A stretch of 64,000 nt of DNA. Origin: Mycobacterium rhizamassiliense (GTDB lineage: Bacteria; Actinomycetota; Actinomycetes; Mycobacteriales; Mycobacteriaceae). The stretch lies in assembly GCF_900157375.1 (NCBI RefSeq), contig NZ_LT721901.1:4793685-4857684 (forward strand), given 5' to 3'. This document shows positions 7,967-15,671 of the stretch, piece after piece (the first letter of the stretch is position 1; every line of letters begins with the position of its first letter). The notes under the pieces are model-generated. The model was not told the DNA's origin. It saw nothing but the letters and a program-made list of their open reading frames with translations, and ran no database searches. Position numbers and translations under genes: made by a program.

Positions 7967-8370
7967 GTGGTGCTTGAAGGCCGACTTGACGAGGCGTTGG
8001 CCTTCAGCACGCCCTTCGTGATCGATCGACTCGTCAAGGACGCCCGCCGGCGATCATGGTGGGACCGAGACAACGGCAGCGGGTAGCCGGCCTCAGAATG
8101 CGGCCGCCTTCAACGATTTTCGCCTGCGATATCACCAGGTTTTCGGCCACCTTCTGCCAGCCGTCTGGTACGACGACAACAGCGTCGCCCCGTCCCGCCG
8201 CGCCATTAGCGACATGACCGGAACCTTGAATTGGCCTGTGAAGCGGTGGATTTCATTGTCCAGACCCGCGGCTTCTGGATCCGAGAACTCCCGTGCGACC
8301 TCACCGACGAAGAGAAACTCGGCGCGATTGCGCCGCTTGTCCGCTCCGGCGTTCTACGTCTGGCGCCCTA
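7967..8370 (+). pseudogene. Decayed coding remnant(s), frameshifted
   Basis: Three consecutive segments read like protein but lie in different frames. The first (about 7967-8088) contains RLDEALAFSTPFVIDRLVKD and ends at a TAG. The second (about 8065-8230) contains FRLRYHQVFGHLLPAVWYDD. The third (about 8209-8370) contains LACEAVDFIVQTRGFW and DEEKLGAIAPLVRSG before TAG. Joining segments two and three needs one frameshift near 8230. I do not recognise the ancestor. Composition fits coding DNA but no single frame is intact. Confidence 0.3.
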
Positions 8371-8872
8371 GTCGGGTGACGTACCTGACCTGCTGCAGGG
8401 ATGTGCCAGCGAAGGCATCTGTTCGCTGAAGTCCGTCGGTCGTCCACCCGGTGCGTTCGTAGAACCGCCGGGCACGCATGTTCGCGGAGAACACCCATAA
8501 CAAGGCCGCGTCGTGGCCGGCGCGGCTCAGTCGGTCGCACCCGGCGGCGATGAGGGCGTGGCTGACCCCTGTGCCCCAATACAGCGGGTCGACGTAGAGC
8601 GACCAGACCTCGCCGCTGTCGATCGGGTGGTCGTCGCGCGATCGGCCGATGGTGATGTGGCCGTGTATCGCATCGCGGCCAACCGCAACCAGGGTGTACG
8701 GCCCGCGCAGATCCATCGTCTCGAAAGCGTATCGAGTTGCCATGTCCTCTGGACGCAACCCGTCGAGGTAGTCCTGCGCGACGAGACCTCGGTAGCCCTG
8801 CTGCCAGGACCGGACGTGCACGTGAGCGACGGCCATCTTGTCTGCTGCTGTCGCTTCTCGAACGTCGAACAC
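8354..8872 (-). CDS. GNAT family N-acetyltransferase
   Basis: A 172-residue acetyl-CoA-dependent N-acetyltransferase. The N-terminus VREATAADKMAVAHVHVRSWQQGYRGLV is typical of the RimI-like group. Motif A, for acetyl-CoA, is LYVDPLYWGTGVSHALIAAG (the usual R/Q-x-x-G-x-G/A is RYWGTG-like). The C-terminal part NMRARRFYERTGWTTDG is the FYE-x-x-GF element. The open frame continues far upstream to 9379 without family similarity, overlapping the next gene; GTG at 8872 gives a product of normal GNAT length. Its 3' end overlaps the decayed stretch. The acceptor amine is unknown. Confidence 0.85.
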   Translation of the reverse strand: MFDVREATAADKMAVAHVHVRSWQQGYRGLVAQDYLDGLRPEDMATRYAFETMDLRGPYTLVAVGRDAIHGHITIGRSRDDHPIDSGEVWSLYVDPLYWGTGVSHALIAAGCDRLSRAGHDAALLWVFSANMRARRFYERTGWTTDGLQRTDAFAGTSLQQVRYVTRLGRQT

Positions 8873-9010
8873 TCCCGAAGTATCCACCGCGGGCACGGCG
8901 GATGGCCCCAGATCGGGGTAGCGATGATCGGACCGGGCGGTTATGCCGCATCGACCTGGAGCCCAGCACAAGTCAGGTGGTTGGCAAAGCCGAGATGGTA
9001 GACAACGGAT

Positions 9011-9937
9011 ATGACTGCTGTCGCGTCCGCAATCACGACCTTCCACCCACCGTCGGATCCCGACCGGTTCGGTCAGTGGATTGCCACCTACCTCGCTTCG
9101 GCCCGTCAGTCGGCGGGACACGTCAGCGCCCGCCAATCGGTTCAGGAAAGTGCTCAACTGGATTGGGCGGTCCAGGTGTCGTTTGACGACGCAGACTTGC
9201 TGGATGCCTGGCTGGATGGCCCGCAACGAGCGGCGGTGCTCAGCGACGGCCAAGCGAACGGTTGGTGGCAGCGTCGCACTGATCTCATCCTGGTCCCCGG
9301 TGAACCGCCGCCTGCCGATGCAGGCATCTTTCTGCACAGCGTGGCGCCCGGAAAGGAGACCGAATTTGTTGCCGCGCAACGTGATCTGACATACACCAGC
9401 TCTAGCTTCGCCGGATATGAAGGGACTGCGGTGTTTCCGGCCGATTCCACCGGCCAGTGGATGTCGTTACTTCGGTTTCGCACGCCAAGCCAGCTGGCGG
9501 CATGGATCGGATCGCAGGAACGCCGCGAAGCGCTGCCACGCCTGCGCGGTGAATTGACCCGCGACTTCGCCGAACTGCCGCACAGCGCACCGTTTGGCTC
9601 GACCATTCGAATTGACCACGGGCACACCAGGATTACCCCCGCATGGAAGACGGCGATGCTGGTCCTGCTGTGCCTCTATCCGACCGCGATGCTGCTCACT
9701 GAATTTCTGTCGCCGGTGCTCGAGCATGTGGGATTCACAGGACCACTATCGTTTTTCATCGGCAACGTTGTCAGCATCGTCGCGCTGCAATGGGTACTCG
9801 TGCCGGCCGCGTCCCTGCCCTTTCGACGTTGGCTCGACCCCATTGACGGCTCGTCGGTCCGCATCAGCGGCGGCGGGGCGGCGGTGATCGTGGCGGGTTA
9901 CGCCGTACTGCTCGGCATCTTCACGCTCGCGGCCTAG
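9011..9937 (+). CDS. Two ABM-like domains plus C-terminal membrane anchor
   Basis: A 308-residue protein. The first 215 residues form two consecutive ferredoxin-like units resembling the antibiotic-biosynthesis-monooxygenase (ABM) fold: one around residues 1-100, the second around 105-200 with a DSTGQWMSLLRFRTPSQLAAW core. Three hydrophobic segments follow (MLVLLCLYPTAMLLTEFL, SFFIGNVVSIVALQWVLV and VIVAGYAVLLGIFTLAA), so it is a membrane-anchored cytosolic protein. ABM domains can be oxygenases or mere ligand binders; no catalytic residue can be pointed to here. Its stop overlaps the stop of the convergent SDR gene in CTAG. Confidence 0.75.
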   Translation: MTAVASAITTFHPPSDPDRFGQWIATYLASARQSAGHVSARQSVQESAQLDWAVQVSFDDADLLDAWLDGPQRAAVLSDGQANGWWQRRTDLILVPGEPPPADAGIFLHSVAPGKETEFVAAQRDLTYTSSSFAGYEGTAVFPADSTGQWMSLLRFRTPSQLAAWIGSQERREALPRLRGELTRDFAELPHSAPFGSTIRIDHGHTRITPAWKTAMLVLLCLYPTAMLLTEFLSPVLEHVGFTGPLSFFIGNVVSIVALQWVLVPAASLPFRRWLDPIDGSSVRISGGGAAVIVAGYAVLLGIFTLAA

Positions 9938-10812
9938 GCAGTGCTGAGCATCGTGTGCAGGTCCTCGACCGACCACGGAGCCCCGTCGTGGTGATCGCGA
10001 TATCCCAGCAGCGACGGGGTGGGGCGATCGAAGCGGCCCACGAATCCGCCTGCGGCGACGAAGATTTGACCCGTCACGTCACGCGCCAGGTCGCTGGCCA
10101 GGTAGGCGTAGAGAGGGGCTACGAACTCGGGCGGGGCGCTGTCCAACGATGCCTGCATGGTCACGTCGTCCAGCAGGCCGCGCCGGTGCAGGTCGTGGAT
10201 GTGTTGCTCGTACTCCGCGCCGGTGGACAACCGGGTCTTCGCGCCGGGACACACCACGTTGGCGCGCACGCCGGTGGATTTCAACTCCGCGGCGATGGCC
10301 ATGGTCAAGGCGTTGACGGCGCCCTTGCCTGCGGGGTAGCCGGTGCCGCCGTAGTCGCCAAGGAACGCGACCGAGCTGGTGTTGACGATCGCCCCGTGTC
10401 CTTGAGCTGCCATGAGGCGCGCGGCCACCCGGCAGGTGTGAAAGGCAGTGCCGAGGTGCGCGCCGATCAGGTGGTCGAACTCGGCGGGCGAAATGTCCAG
10501 GATCGAGGAGCCCTGCGGCTCGGCAACGCCGGCGCAGTTAATCAGGATGTCGAGGCCGCCGAATGTGCCGGTGCATGCATCGATGAGCGCGGTGGCGACG
10601 GCCTCCTCGTCGGCGGCTCCCACGAGCGCGGCGGCCCGTCCGCCGGACGCCCCGATCGCCGCGACGGTCTCCTCGACGGCATCGGCATCGCGCCCGTTGA
10701 CCACCACCGCGGCACCACACTTGCCGAGCAGTTCGGCGACCGCGCGGCCGATACCGCGGCTGCCTCCGGACACCACCGCGGTCTGTCCGGCCAGCAGTCC
10801 TTCATCACTCAC
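9934..10812 (-). CDS. SDR family oxidoreductase
   Basis: A 292-residue classical short-chain dehydrogenase/reductase. The Rossmann nucleotide motif is SGGSRGIGRAVAE near the N-terminus, followed by LINCAGVAEP, the catalytic Ser in NTSSVAFLGDYGG and the Y-x3-K pair in GYPAGKGAV. The C-terminus extends beyond the usual 250 residues and ends HDGAPWSVEDLHTMLSTA, as in the MaoC-linked 17-beta-HSD4-like SDRs. GTG at 10812 is preferred over the longer frame to 10890, which adds an Arg-rich non-homologous stretch. Substrate is probably a hydroxyacyl or steroid-type alcohol, which is an inference from the family. Confidence 0.85.
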   Translation of the reverse strand: MSDEGLLAGQTAVVSGGSRGIGRAVAELLGKCGAAVVVNGRDADAVEETVAAIGASGGRAAALVGAADEEAVATALIDACTGTFGGLDILINCAGVAEPQGSSILDISPAEFDHLIGAHLGTAFHTCRVAARLMAAQGHGAIVNTSSVAFLGDYGGTGYPAGKGAVNALTMAIAAELKSTGVRANVVCPGAKTRLSTGAEYEQHIHDLHRRGLLDDVTMQASLDSAPPEFVAPLYAYLASDLARDVTGQIFVAAGGFVGRFDRPTPSLLGYRDHHDGAPWSVEDLHTMLSTA

Positions 10813-11008
10813 CGGCAACCGCCGCGGAATGCGTTCCGGCCGCGTTGTTCTCGACGCGGCCCACCGACACGGTGATCGACACGGGTCCAAGACATTTGCC
10901 GAACAGTACCGAGTCGGGGCGGTATTGAGAACTGACAGCGCCGTGCCCTGGGTCGACTACCACGTCAGGCGAGCCTTACTTTGCAGCGATATCGATAGCC
11001 AGCCACCC

Positions 11009-11051
11009 GAACCGCGGCACACCAATCGCGGTTCTATGCCATCAGGCGTAG
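11009..11051. promoter_or_regulatory. Two abutting inverted repeats
   Basis: GAACCGCG (11009-11016) pairs perfectly with CGCGGTTC (11027-11034). Directly after it, CTATGCC (11034-11040) pairs with GGCGTAG (11045-11051) with one mismatch across a four-base loop. They may be transcription-factor sites or a structured leader upstream of the sigma-factor gene. Confidence 0.3.
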
Positions 11052-11310
11052 TATCACTGATTGAGTCCGTTTCTGGACACATCGCCGTTTAGCTCAAAGC
11101 GGTCATTCAGCCGCACCGGCTGCTGAGCCTTGGCTCCGGCGATCGATTCTCGATCACCCCGCCCCCGCTCCAGCAACGCGCGTGCTGCGTTAGCCAATTC
11201 ATGTTCGTGGATTGGAGCAGTGGGAGTGCCGTACGCACGTCTGCGATGCTTTGCTGCACACGACTGGGGAAGGAGTGTGCTGAAAAATGCAACTCCGTTG
11301 GTCCGCAAGT

Positions 11311-11337
11311 GATTTCAACTTTTATACCGTCGGGGTA
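11311..11337 (+). promoter_or_regulatory. SigF-type promoter (GATTT-N17-GGGTA)
   Basis: GATTT at 11311-11315 and GGGTA at 11333-11337 are separated by 17 bases, matching the mycobacterial SigF pattern GGTTT-N15-17-GGGTA except for one base in the -35. It lies just upstream of a SigF-like gene, which suggests autoregulation. Confidence 0.45.
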
Positions 11338-11351
11338 AGGCGGGTTCGCCG

Positions 11352-12173
11352 ATGACCGACGTCCTTGTTCCTCCCCGCCCGGCCACTCGGCCGGCGCCGC
11401 CGGCGAAGAGACGTTCCGACGATTCGTACGACGACGTCGTCGAGATGTTCCTCGTCCTGAGCACGCTGCCGGCCGAATCGCATGAGTACCGCCGCCAACG
11501 CGAACGCATCGTTAAGCGATGCCTGCCGCTGGCCGATCACGTCGCACGCCACTTCGGGCGCCGTGGCGAGGGTCTCGAAGACCTAACCCAGGTCGCGCGA
11601 CTGGGGCTGATGAACGCCATCAACCGGTTCGACCCCGACAAGGGACCTAGCTTCATCGGGTTCGCGATTCCCACCATGATGGGCGAGGTCCGGCGCTATT
11701 TCCGCGACTTCAGCTGGAGCATGCGCGTGCCGCGACGGCTACGCGAGCTACATGTCCAGATCAGCAGGGCCACCGCGGACCTGTCGCAACGACTGGGCCG
11801 GGCCCCGACAGCCAGCGAGCTATCCAAAGAACTCGGCGTCCCGCATGAGGAGATCGTCGAGTGTCTCGTCGCGGGAGACGCCTATCAGCTGGACTCCCTG
11901 GACGCCCCGGTGGGTTCCGATGGCTCCGGCAATACTCGCTCGGTCGCCGATGCGGTGGGTGGCATCGATCCCCAGATCGACCACATCACCAACCGCGAAG
12001 CGGTGCGCTCGCTGATCAGCGGGCTCCCGCAACGCGAACGGGAGGTGCTGCACATGCGCTTCTTCGAGTCGATGACCCAAAGTCAGATTGCCGAGCGAAT
12101 CGGGGTGTCACAGATGCAGGTGTCACGCATCCTGGCCAGCACCCTGCAGAGCTTGCGCGACCGGCTGGACTAA
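11352..12173 (+). CDS. SigF/SigB-like RNA polymerase sigma factor
   Basis: A 273-residue sigma-70 family factor of the SigF/SigB/SigG stress group. Region 2 reads RCLPLADHVARHFGRRGEGLEDLTQVARLGLMNAINRFD and FAIPTMMGEVRRYFRD. Region 3 contains ATADLSQRLGRAPTASELSKELG. Region 4 ends in the helix-turn-helix ESMTQSQIAERIGVSQMQVSRILA. It directs transcription from GTTT/GGGTA-type promoters, and one such sequence precedes the gene. In M. tuberculosis sigF the anti-sigma gene rsbW is immediately upstream; no such gene is present here, so this is probably a SigF paralogue with a different control circuit. Confidence 0.9.
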   Translation: MTDVLVPPRPATRPAPPAKRRSDDSYDDVVEMFLVLSTLPAESHEYRRQRERIVKRCLPLADHVARHFGRRGEGLEDLTQVARLGLMNAINRFDPDKGPSFIGFAIPTMMGEVRRYFRDFSWSMRVPRRLRELHVQISRATADLSQRLGRAPTASELSKELGVPHEEIVECLVAGDAYQLDSLDAPVGSDGSGNTRSVADAVGGIDPQIDHITNREAVRSLISGLPQREREVLHMRFFESMTQSQIAERIGVSQMQVSRILASTLQSLRDRLD

Positions 12174-12289
12174 TTCGTATCGGGTCCACCAGGCTCTTTG
12201 GACGATCCGCGCAATGTACTGTGCGTTTCAGGGCGGCGAGACCGACACCAGTCGCCGAGGTCGTCCAAGCCTGGAAGGAGCACGATGCG

Positions 12290-12910
12290 ATGAGGGGTTC
12301 TCAGCTGGCGGTAACGGGCGTAGCCGCGGCAGCGGCGGTGGCGCTGTCACTGGCCGGGTGCGGCAGCAAACCGGCGTCAGCGCCATCGAAATCGGCATCA
12401 GCTACCTCGTCGGCCGGCAGCGCAACTTCGGCGCCCGCCTCGCCGTCGCCGGCCCAGCCGACCGACTACACCGGGCTGTTGATCCAGGCCGCGGATATCA
12501 ACGCGCCGGTCGCCTTCACCGCGGGCCAGCCCACCAACAGCCCGAATGGCCAGCCGGGCGTCGCGACGACGTTCAGCGCCCAGGACGGCAACCACGTCAT
12601 CAAGGACACCATCCAGGTCCTGGCGGACCCCGGTGCCGCGACGGACGCGCTGAACGCGGCGAAGGCCGGACAGGGCGCCGCGCTCAAGCACCCGACCACG
12701 GACGCGTCCAAGATCGGCAGTAACGGCGTCGTGCTGACCGGCAACTCCTCGGACAACTCCAAGGGCATCGCGATCCTGCTGTTCACGGAGGGCAAGGCAT
12801 TCGTCACGCTGGAATTCGATGGACCGGCCGACTCCCTGCCGCCCGAGGACTTCGTCAACGACGTCGGCACCAAGCAAGACGCGGCCGTCAAGAAGGGGCT
12901 CGGCGGCTGA
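12290..12910 (+). CDS. Secreted lipoprotein (paralogue 1 of a tandem pair)
   Basis: A 206-residue lipoprotein. The signal peptide has a hydrophobic core (VTGVAAAAAVALSLAGC) and a lipobox LAGC; Cys would be lipidated and the protein anchored outside the membrane. A Ser/Ala/Pro-rich linker follows, then a mature domain starting YTGLLIQAADINAPVAF and ending KQDAAVKKGL. The domain is a mycobacterial lipoprotein type of unknown function. GGAAGGAG at 12273-12280 serves the ATG at 12290. An ATG CGA TGA mini-frame at 12285-12293 overlaps the start. The next gene is a close paralogue. Confidence 0.8.
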   Translation: MRGSQLAVTGVAAAAAVALSLAGCGSKPASAPSKSASATSSAGSATSAPASPSPAQPTDYTGLLIQAADINAPVAFTAGQPTNSPNGQPGVATTFSAQDGNHVIKDTIQVLADPGAATDALNAAKAGQGAALKHPTTDASKIGSNGVVLTGNSSDNSKGIAILLFTEGKAFVTLEFDGPADSLPPEDFVNDVGTKQDAAVKKGLGG

Positions 12911-12919
12911 GTTAGCCGC
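12903..12919 (+). terminator. Hairpin over the lipoprotein 1 stop codon
   Basis: GCGGCT (12903-12908), loop GAGTT, AGCCGC (12914-12919): a perfect 6-bp GC-rich stem that includes the TGA stop. There is no U-tract, as is usual for mycobacterial hairpin terminators. It may reduce read-through into the paralogue. Confidence 0.3.
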
Positions 12920-13056
12920 TGGCTACGCCGACGGGGGCGCACCACGGCCCGCCTAGCAAACTCATTACGGGCGCGATTTCTCCCGCGTCGCGCGGCGATG
13001 TGCCGTACCGTTCATCGCGATCGGCACGCCGGGCGCCGTGAAGGGAGTCTCCGCGA

Positions 13057-13668
13057 ATGAAGGCACTACTGAAGCTCGCTGCGGTAGCGGCGCTCGCCAT
13101 GGCGGTGACCTCGGCGGCGGCCTGCAGCGGTGGCTCCAAGTCCTCGCCGACGACGTCGAAATCATCCACCTCCGCCATGACGAGCCGTGCCAGCACGACG
13201 ACGACCGGCACCGCTGCGCCGGCGGACTACACCGGCCTGCTGATCAAGGCCAGCGATATCAACGCGCCGGAGGCCTTCATCGCCGCCGTGCCGATCAACA
13301 ATCCGAACGGCCAGGTCGGCGCCACGACGACGTTCAGTAACTCCGACCGCACCCACGTCATCGTCGACAGCATTCAGGTCCTGGCCGACCCGGCCGCGGC
13401 CGCCGCCGCGCTGAAGGCCGCGAAGGGAAGCACGGACGGCTACGTCCACGGAGTGCCGGAGCCGACCGCCATCGGCGCGGGCGGCACGACGATCTCGGGA
13501 CCGTCGCCGGATGGAGCAAAGGGCGTGACGGTCGTGATGTTCACCGAGGGCAAAGCCTTCGTCGAGCTGGAGTTCGACGGGCCGCCCGATTCGCTGGTGC
13601 CGCCGGACTTCGTGAACGACGTCGCCCAAAAGCAGGACGCGGCAATCAAAAAGGGCCTTACCAACTAA
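13057..13668 (+). CDS. Secreted lipoprotein (paralogue 2 of a tandem pair)
   Basis: A 203-residue lipoprotein closely related to the preceding gene. It has the same YTGLLIKASDINAPEAF start of the mature domain, HVIVDSIQVLADP in the middle, FTEGKAFVELEFDGPPDS, and a KQDAAIKKGL end. The signal peptide (MKALLKLAAVAALAMAV) ends in SAAAC, a weak but acceptable lipobox with Ala at -3. The linker is Ser/Thr-rich. A GAAGGGAG site lies about 13 bases before the ATG. Function unknown; the duplication and the common export signal suggest a surface-exposed role. Confidence 0.8.
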   Translation: MKALLKLAAVAALAMAVTSAAACSGGSKSSPTTSKSSTSAMTSRASTTTTGTAAPADYTGLLIKASDINAPEAFIAAVPINNPNGQVGATTTFSNSDRTHVIVDSIQVLADPAAAAAALKAAKGSTDGYVHGVPEPTAIGAGGTTISGPSPDGAKGVTVVMFTEGKAFVELEFDGPPDSLVPPDFVNDVAQKQDAAIKKGLTN

Positions 13669-13670
13669 GT

Positions 13671-13693
13671 CCGGCCGCCGGCAACGCGGCCGG
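13671..13693 (+). terminator. GC-rich hairpin after lipoprotein 2
   Basis: CCGGCCG (13671-13677) and CGGCCGG (13687-13693) form a perfect 7-bp stem with a nine-base loop, two bases after the stop codon. No U-tract. Position suits transcription termination. Confidence 0.4.
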
Positions 13694-13718
13694 GCGGCAG
13701 AACCGACGCTCCACTAAA

Positions 13719-13734
13719 TAAATTGCTTGATTTA
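13719..13734. promoter_or_regulatory. AT-rich inverted repeat before the TetR-CYP operon
   Basis: TAAAT-TGCTTG-ATTTA has perfect 5-bp arms and is one of the most AT-rich stretches in the window. It lies 28-43 bp upstream of the likely TetR start and could be operator and promoter together. Confidence 0.35.
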
Positions 13735-13761
13735 ATCCGTCCGGCGGTGTTCACTGGGGCG

Positions 13762-14463
13762 GTGAAAGCCGAGCGCACGATTCGCTCCGACCGGTCGACG
13801 GGGACGCGAGAGGCGATCTTGTCCGCCGCGGAGTGGTTGTTCGCCGAACGCGGGATGTATGCCGTGTCCAACCGGCAGATCAGCGAGGCGGCGGGGCAAG
13901 GCAATAACGCCGCCGCGTGCTATCACTTCGGCACTCGGACCGAGCTGTTGCGCGCGATCGAAAGCAAGCACCGCGAGCCGATCGAGGAGCTGCGTGCGCA
14001 GATGGTCAGCGACATCGGCGATTCCACCGAGTTGCGGGACTGGGTGGGCACGTTGGTGCGGCCGCTCACCGAGCATCTGACCGTGCTCGGGACCCCGAGT
14101 TGGTATGCGCGATTCGCGGCGCAGGCCATGGCCGACCCGACCTACCGCAAGGTCGTCACCAAGGACGCGTTGACCTCGCCGCTGTTGGTGCAAACGATCG
14201 ATGGGATCAACCGCTGCCTGCCCGATCTGCCCAAGCGGGTGCGTGCCGAGCGAATCGTGATGATGCGAAACCTGTTGATGCATACCTGCGCCGAGCACGA
14301 AGGCGCGCTGGCCGAATACGGGCCGAGAGCGCGTTCCAGTTGGCCGGTCGCCGGGGAAGGACTGATCGACGCGATCGTTGGGCTGTGGCGTGCACCCGTC
14401 CACGTGATCGCGGCCGGTGAACCGGCGGAGGCCGAGCAGCCGAAAAACCAAGGAGCACAATGA
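13762..14463 (+). CDS. TetR family regulator of the CYP-SDR-CAR operon
   Basis: A TetR repressor of about 233 residues. The N-terminal domain shows REAILSAAEWLFAERGMYAVSNRQISEAAGQGNNAAACYHFGTRTELL, where N-N-A-A-A replaces the usual recognition-helix core. This variant is common in a TetR group that controls CYP and degradation genes. The frame is open to TTG at 13723; GTG at 13762 or 13747 are likelier starts, and I cannot decide firmly. Its stop overlaps the P450 start (ATGA), so it is the first gene of the operon and probably regulates it. Confidence 0.85.
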   Translation: MKAERTIRSDRSTGTREAILSAAEWLFAERGMYAVSNRQISEAAGQGNNAAACYHFGTRTELLRAIESKHREPIEELRAQMVSDIGDSTELRDWVGTLVRPLTEHLTVLGTPSWYARFAAQAMADPTYRKVVTKDALTSPLLVQTIDGINRCLPDLPKRVRAERIVMMRNLLMHTCAEHEGALAEYGPRARSSWPVAGEGLIDAIVGLWRAPVHVIAAGEPAEAEQPKNQGAQ

Positions 14464-15671
14464 CCGCCACCGATATTTTGGAATTCCCGATGACGCGGGC
14501 CGCGGGCTGCCCATTCGCCCCGCCCCCAGAATCGTTGGCGTTCAATACAAACAAGCAGCTGAGCCGAGTCCGGATCTGGGACGGCAGCACGCCCTGGTTG
14601 ATTCACGGCTACGACGCGATCCGCGCGTTGTTCACCGATTCCCGCACCAGCGTCGACGACCGGCTGCCCGGATACCCGCATTGGAACGAGGGCATGCTGG
14701 CCACTGTCGACAAGAGGCCGCGCTCGGTGTTCACCTCCGACGCCGAAGAGCACACCCGGTACCGCCGGATGCTGTCAAAACCGTTCACCTTCAAGCGTGT
14801 TGAGGGGCTGCGGCCGGCGGTGCAGAAGATCGCCGACGAGCGTGTCGACGCCCTGCTAGCCGGCCCCAACCCGGGCGACGTGGTCAGCACGGTGGCGCTG
14901 CCCATCCCGTCGCTGGTGATCAGCGAGATGCTGGGCGTGCCGTACGAGGACGCGGACTTCTTCCAGGAGCAGGCCCAGCGGGGCACCGCCCGCAATGCGA
15001 CCGAGGAGGACACCGCCCAGGGTGCGGCCTCGCTGGCGAAATACATCGCCAACCTGATCCGGGCCAAGATGGCTGACCGCTCAGAGGATCTGGTGTCCGA
15101 CCTCGCCGAGCGGGTGAACGCCGAAGAGATCAGCGTGCGCGAGGCCACCCAGCTGGCGCTCGGCGTCCTGATCGCCGGTCACGAGACCACCGCGAACATG
15201 ATCAGCCTGAGCATCGCGGCCCTACTCGAGCACCCGGATCAGCTGGCGTTCCTGCGCGACAGCGATGACCCGAAGGCCATCGCCGCCGCGGTCGAGGAAC
15301 TGATGCGCTACCTCAGCATCATTCAGACCGGTCAGCGCCGGATTGCCGTGGAGGACATCGAAGTCGGTGGCGAAACCATCCGGGCCGGCGAGGGCATCAT
15401 CCTCGACGTCGCACCGGCGAACTGGGACCCCCGCCAATTCCCCGATCCCGACCGGCTGGACCTGCGCCGCGACGACGGCGCCCACGTCGGCTTCGGCTAC
15501 GGCCGCCACCAGTGTGTGGGTCAGCAGCTGGCCAGGATGGAATTGCAGATTGCTCTGCCAACGCTGTTCCGCCGCATCCCGACGCTGCGGCTCGCCGAAC
15601 CGGTCGAGGGGCTGCCGTTCAAGCATGACACCCTGGCCTACGGCGTGTACGAGCTTCCCGTCACATGGTGA
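14460..15671 (+). CDS. Cytochrome P450
   Basis: A 403-residue soluble bacterial P450 that would hydroxylate a hydrophobic substrate using ferredoxin-delivered electrons. Visible elements are the I-helix LIAGHETTANM (oxygen activation Thr), the K-helix ExxR in EELMRY, and the haem loop FGYGRHQCVGQQLARME with the Cys thiolate. It has AAGGAG upstream of the ATG and overlaps TetR by four bases and the SDR by seven. Resemblance is to the CYP105-like group; the exact CYP family and substrate cannot be given. The operon suggests oxidation of an alkyl or terpenoid chain toward an acid. Confidence 0.93.
   Translation: MTATDILEFPMTRAAGCPFAPPPESLAFNTNKQLSRVRIWDGSTPWLIHGYDAIRALFTDSRTSVDDRLPGYPHWNEGMLATVDKRPRSVFTSDAEEHTRYRRMLSKPFTFKRVEGLRPAVQKIADERVDALLAGPNPGDVVSTVALPIPSLVISEMLGVPYEDADFFQEQAQRGTARNATEEDTAQGAASLAKYIANLIRAKMADRSEDLVSDLAERVNAEEISVREATQLALGVLIAGHETTANMISLSIAALLEHPDQLAFLRDSDDPKAIAAAVEELMRYLSIIQTGQRRIAVEDIEVGGETIRAGEGIILDVAPANWDPRQFPDPDRLDLRRDDGAHVGFGYGRHQCVGQQLARMELQIALPTLFRRIPTLRLAEPVEGLPFKHDTLAYGVYELPVTW

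Larger units (their letters stand above)
10813..11351. other. 539-bp intergenic region between SDR and sigma factor
   Basis: No convincing gene. It contains two adjacent inverted repeats: GAACCGCG/CGCGGTTC at 11009-11034 (8-bp perfect stem, 10-base loop) and CTATGCC/GGCGTAG at 11034-11051. The SigF-type promoter at 11311-11337 follows. Open frames on both strands here lack ribosome-binding sites and family similarity. Confidence 0.4.

Noticed and set aside
11054..11308. An 84-codon minus-strand frame upstream of the sigma factor, and a 44-codon plus-strand frame opposite it
   Set aside because: Neither has a ribosome site or a recognisable motif, and both overlap the promoter-bearing intergenic region.
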